Below, in pieces: positions 32,069 to 34,984 of a DNA stretch of 34,984 nucleotides. Under the pieces are notes generated by a model. That model was not told where the DNA came from. It worked only from the letters and a program-made list of their open reading frames with translations, and made no database searches. Every line of letters begins with the position of its first letter. Within the stretch, counting starts at the first letter, position 1. Source of the DNA: Planctomycetaceae bacterium (GTDB lineage Bacteria > Planctomycetota > Planctomycetia > Pirellulales > Pirellulaceae); the NCBI GenBank assembly GCA_016794985.1, contig JAEUIQ010000061.1, positions 1-34,984 on the forward strand. Reading direction: 5' to 3'. The translations under genes were made by a program, and so were the position numbers.

Positions 32069-33610
32069 ATGAGTTTTCGAACTTCACACCGTTCGGAGAT
32101 CGCGATTAAATTTTTGAGCATCGTTCTGCTCATGATTTATCAATCTGTTGCTAGTTCCCTGTTGTTTTCACAGACATCGCAGACGACGTCGACTTACTTC
32201 GGACTAAGAGCAATCGACCAAGACACAGGCGGCGGAATACCGTTGGTACGATTCAAAACGACGAGCAACATTGCCCTGTGGTCAGACAGCCAAGGTTATG
32301 CAGCATTCAATGAACCCGGGCTGATGAATACCGAAGTTTACTTTGAAGCCGATTCGCCTGGTTACGAAGCAGTCGCTGACGGCTTTGGATTTCGTGGCGT
32401 TCGAGTCACTCCGCAAGCAGGGAAAATCGCCGAAGTTCGCTTGAAGCGGAACAACTTGGCCGAACGTATCGGGCGAGTCACCGGGCAAGGAATCTTTCGC
32501 GATAGTGAATTGCTTGGCATAGCTGTCCCTCGAAATTCGAATTCCCTCCAAGCCGGCGTGACCGGCAGCGACTCGGTTCAAATGGTACCGTATCGTGGAC
32601 GTCTGTTTTGGTTATGGGGTGACACGAATTTCGCCAACTATCCACTGGGAAATTTTCACGTGACGGCAGCGACTAGCCCGCTGCCTCGCAGCGACTCGTT
32701 TCCAAACGTCAACGATATTGCTCTCGAATACTTCACCGATTCGTCAACAGGTCGAGCGAAGAAGATGTTGCCTACAACGACTCCTGGTGCCGTGTGGCTG
32801 TTCGGGATGGTCAACTTGAAAGAAGGAGAAGCGGAAACTTTAGTAGGGCATTACTCGCGACATCTACGATTGGGGGAAATGGTCGAACACGGGATCGCCA
32901 CTTTCGACGATGCCACTCAGCAGTTTCAGATTCAAGCAACTTTTGAACTGAGCAATAAGTGGCAAATTCCTAGTGGCCAAGCATTTCGACATCAAGATTC
33001 CGACGGCGACTTTGTCTACTTTGCCGATCCATTTCCGGTAACCCGTGTCCCAGCCCGGCTCGAGGCGTTTTGTGACCCTCAACAATACCAAGCGTTTGCC
33101 TGGGATTCTTCGACGCAGGCTTACCATTGGCAGAGCACCGAGCCGCCAATTAGGCAAGCGGACGAGAAAATACGAGTTGCCAGCCGAAAGATGCCTTCGA
33201 CGTCAGCTCGCTTCCAAGTCATCGACCGTGATACTAGTCGCCCCGTGATGATCCACCGCGCCAGTATCAACTGGAACGATTACCGTCATTGTTGGATCAT
33301 GATTGGATGCGAAAGTAATCCCAGCGGGGTTCCTAGTCACTTGGGCGAAATCTGGTACGCCGAAGCTCCGGAGCTCACCGGTCCGTGGACATCAGCGACA
33401 AAAATTGCCACTCACCCAGGCTACTCATTCTACAATCCACGCCATCACACCGTTTGGGACCAAGCCGACGGACGTTACATCTATTTCGAGGGCACCTACA
33501 CACAGACGTTTTCGGGCAACCAGGCAGCGACTCCACGGTACGAATACAACCAACTGCTGTATCGATTGGATCTTGCGACGATCGCCGCTGGAAAAACGGA
33601 CGACCGATAA
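32069..33610 (+). CDS. Secreted propeller-like protein with N-terminal Ig-like/carboxypeptidase-regulatory domain
   Basis: A 513-residue protein. Starting at the ATG at 32069, residues 8-32 make a signal peptide or anchor (IAIKFLSIVLLMIYQSVASS). The next 90 residues resemble a carboxypeptidase regulatory-like beta-sandwich (LRAIDQDTGGGIPLVRFKTT, SDSQGYAAFNEPG). The remainder has propeller-like repeats that recall DUF4185/glycosidase-like five-bladed folds: VPYRGRLFWLWGDTN, FVYFADPFPV, WYAEAPELTGPWTSATKIA, YIYFEGTYTQTF. No catalytic acid can be pinned down, so a sugar-related enzyme is only a possibility. In-frame starts upstream overlap the Uma2 gene or lack a signal. A perfect stem-loop lies 19 nt behind the stop. 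Confidence 0.7.
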   Translation: MSFRTSHRSEIAIKFLSIVLLMIYQSVASSLLFSQTSQTTSTYFGLRAIDQDTGGGIPLVRFKTTSNIALWSDSQGYAAFNEPGLMNTEVYFEADSPGYEAVADGFGFRGVRVTPQAGKIAEVRLKRNNLAERIGRVTGQGIFRDSELLGIAVPRNSNSLQAGVTGSDSVQMVPYRGRLFWLWGDTNFANYPLGNFHVTAATSPLPRSDSFPNVNDIALEYFTDSSTGRAKKMLPTTTPGAVWLFGMVNLKEGEAETLVGHYSRHLRLGEMVEHGIATFDDATQQFQIQATFELSNKWQIPSGQAFRHQDSDGDFVYFADPFPVTRVPARLEAFCDPQQYQAFAWDSSTQAYHWQSTEPPIRQADEKIRVASRKMPSTSARFQVIDRDTSRPVMIHRASINWNDYRHCWIMIGCESNPSGVPSHLGEIWYAEAPELTGPWTSATKIATHPGYSFYNPRHHTVWDQADGRYIYFEGTYTQTFSGNQAATPRYEYNQLLYRLDLATIAAGKTDDR

Positions 33611-33628
33611 AGCCATCTTAGCCGCAAG

Positions 33629-33646
33629 CCGCCAGGGGACTGGCGG
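33629..33646 (+). other. Perfect stem-loop behind the propeller gene
   Basis: CCGCCAG (33629-33635) pairs with CTGGCGG (33640-33646) around GGGA. No T-run follows, so it may be a palindromic repeat unit or an RNA end-stabiliser rather than a full terminator. The rest of the gap up to 33823 holds another inverted repeat (TCGGCC/GGCCGA near 33698-33718) but no gene. Confidence 0.5.
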
Positions 33647-33806
33647 TCGCGACCCTGGTTTCAAATTCGTTTTTGCTGACTTCAATTGACAGCCTGCATC
33701 GGCCGAACTCTTGGCCGAGGAAAGGGGCGTCCTTCCGTCCCGTGATGGTCGTTCACACCCAAAATTGTTGCGAAAAAAGGAACTACGTTTGCGAAAACTA
33801 GCGGAA

Positions 33807-33831
33807 AAATACATCCCCGATTGTTATCGGG
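33807..33831 (-). terminator. Terminator-like hairpin of the membrane protein gene
   Basis: CCCGAT (33816-33821) and ATCGGG (33826-33831) form a perfect 6-bp stem with a TGTT loop. On the minus strand it is followed by a short spacer and a T-rich ATTTTT run. The stop codon of the gene lies in the loop. Confidence 0.45.
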
Positions 33832-34630
33832 CCGAGCGACGACGGAGGCGTCGGTGAAGGTTTTGTTTAAGCCAAGTATTGACGAGACTGAGAAAAACAG
33901 CGGAGGAATGCTCGGTAAACAAAGGCGTTGATGTCAAAGTCTGCAAACCGCCGTCATCGTCTTCAAAAACAAGGTGGTAGCAGACCTTGTAACCCGAGCT
34001 TGTTTTCCAAGGAACGTCTTGACGCTGTAGACTGGTAAGACAATCCAACCGCAACGAAATCGCCGTCGCGAATGGCCACAACCAACGGCGGCGACGAATC
34101 CGCACGAGCTGCGTAGCGGCATTCGCATCCAAAGTAACCGTTTCCATCAAACACCAGCAGACGATTCCTCCACCCACACATGCGGTGGCCATGATCGACA
34201 TCGGCACCCAAGCGGAACTTGCCCTAGTATAGAGGCGTCGTTCGCCCCGCCTCGCGCGTTCAAGTTCGTCCGCAATCGCCTTTTTTTGATTGCCATCAGA
34301 CGCTGGCAAGTCGAGCTGGCAGCGCCCGTTTGGTGACATCACGAAAATTTCCAAACTGGCATAAATCCCGAATTCGACGGATTCGACCGAAATTTTTTCA
34401 ATTTTGTTCAGCTCCCAAGACTGTTCGAACGTTCGCCAAAACCCAAAATAATCCCGAGCATAACTAAGGCGGCCATTTTGGACTTGAATTTTCGCCGTAT
34501 AGCCAGCCCACCAAATGCCAGCTACTCCAAGTGCGATAAACAAGACCCCTGGTGGGAAATAAAGCCAGATATTGCTCCGCGACTTTAGGGTTAATCGCTC
34601 GGTAGTGCTGTTTACAACGCGAGTAGACAT
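33824..34630 (-). CDS. Two-span membrane protein of unknown function
   Basis: A 268-residue protein, start chosen at the ATG at 34630 because an upstream start adds only variable residues. Two membrane spans are visible: residues 21-46 (IWLYFPPGVLFIALGVAGIW) and 141-163 (WVPMSIMATACVGGGIVCWC). Between and after them are soluble beta-rich parts (YFGFWRTFEQSWELNKIEKI, RRRRWLWPFATAISLRLDCL) that look like a PH-like module, as in many small bacterial membrane proteins that restart after each span. The C-terminus is strongly basic (NLHRRLRRRSAR). I do not recognise the family and assign no function. The gene stands alone, behind the rRNA terminator and in the same direction as the 5S gene. Confidence 0.6.
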   Translation of the reverse strand: MSTRVVNSTTERLTLKSRSNIWLYFPPGVLFIALGVAGIWWAGYTAKIQVQNGRLSYARDYFGFWRTFEQSWELNKIEKISVESVEFGIYASLEIFVMSPNGRCQLDLPASDGNQKKAIADELERARRGERRLYTRASSAWVPMSIMATACVGGGIVCWCLMETVTLDANAATQLVRIRRRRWLWPFATAISLRLDCLTSLQRQDVPWKTSSGYKVCYHLVFEDDDGGLQTLTSTPLFTEHSSAVFLSLVNTWLKQNLHRRLRRRSAR

Positions 34631-34744
34631 GCCGGCTCCAGTCAAAGTAATTGCCCGGAAGCCAGTACCGTCGGTTTGGGCGATTGTGACAATGAGTAGA
34701 GAGCCCGCCCCCAAACAAACTCACCTCACCCAGAAATAGTTAGC

Positions 34745-34786
34745 AGATCCGTCAGATCCGTCAGATCAGTCGGATCAGTCGGATCG
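34745..34786. repeat. 9-bp GATC-bearing tandem repeat before the rRNA terminator
   Basis: About four copies of a 9-bp unit run in series: GATCCGTCA twice, then GATCAGTCG twice, then a partial GATC. Each carries a GATC, which gives five in about 40 bp. It lies between the membrane protein gene and the terminator of the 5S gene. Confidence 0.8.
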
Positions 34787-34818
34787 CGTCCCGGAACCAA
34801 AACCCAACGATAAATGCA

Positions 34819-34856
34819 CAAAAAAACCCCGGATCTTACGACCCGGGGTTTTTTAA
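34819..34856 (-). terminator. Terminator of the rRNA operon
   Basis: On the minus strand CCCCGGGTCGTAAGATCCGGGG folds into a perfect-type stem (CCCCGG at 34827-34832 with CCGGGG at 34843-34848) followed by a T-run (34826-34821 as A on the plus strand). It lies 4 nt from the 3' end of 5S rRNA, where an rRNA terminator is expected. Confidence 0.88.
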
Positions 34857-34860
34857 AAAA

Positions 34861-34965
<105 letters not shown>

Positions 34966-34984
34966 AAAAACGTCGTTTGGCTTG

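Overview
The window looks like a chromosomal segment of a planctomycete, most likely a Pirellulaceae relative (Rhodopirellula-like). The grounds are family content rather than any marker search: an ECF sigma factor followed 12 nt later by a receptor-type Ser/Thr kinase with WD40-like repeats, many secreted proteins of planctomycete type, short GC-rich palindromic dispersed repeats, moderate GC, and weak Shine-Dalgarno use. The right edge carries a 5S rRNA on the minus strand, so a 23S gene is expected just beyond the window.

Layout. 1-390: repeat-bearing intergenic DNA. 391-588: small YjfB-like protein. 646-5568 (minus): a secreted DUF3352-like protein followed by phosphoenolpyruvate carboxylase, 6 nt apart. 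5838-9528 (plus): adenylosuccinate lyase of striking eukaryotic type, a Tat-exported NHL-repeat lipoprotein, and isocitrate dehydrogenase with its own promoter and a strong terminator. 9994-13434: BON-like protein, TreZ trehalohydrolase, a 21-bp tandem repeat array, and a membrane-anchored SRPBCC protein. 13691-16174: a more AT-rich three-gene cassette of unknown function ending in an atypical Ser/Thr kinase. 16333-22304: ECF sigma factor, very large kinase-propeller-TPR protein, and a secreted C39-like peptidase-fold protein. 22513-27370: a winged-helix regulator divergent from dabB-dabA, a two-subunit inorganic carbon uptake system. 27564-33610: secreted pre-peptidase-domain protein, histidine phosphatase, alpha/beta hydrolase, Uma2-type nuclease-fold protein, and a secreted propeller-like protein. 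33824-34984: a two-span membrane protein, a 9-bp repeat, the rRNA terminator and 5S rRNA.

How the genes fit together. PEP carboxylase consumes bicarbonate to make oxaloacetate, isocitrate dehydrogenase is a TCA step, and DabA/DabB should accumulate bicarbonate, so the window holds both a supplier and a consumer of bicarbonate in what is probably a heterotroph. That functional link is inference, since the loci lie about 20 kb apart. TreZ is present without its usual partner TreY in the window. The signalling genes (ECF/kinase/C39-like unit and the separate small kinase cassette) are contiguous but look like two independent units with different base composition.

The best candidates for something undescribed are the 13691-16174 kinase cassette and the 21-bp tandem array at 12518-12710. 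The dab locus is a known system family but has a clear, testable divergent regulatory region here. No CRISPR array, transposase, prophage or tRNA was seen.
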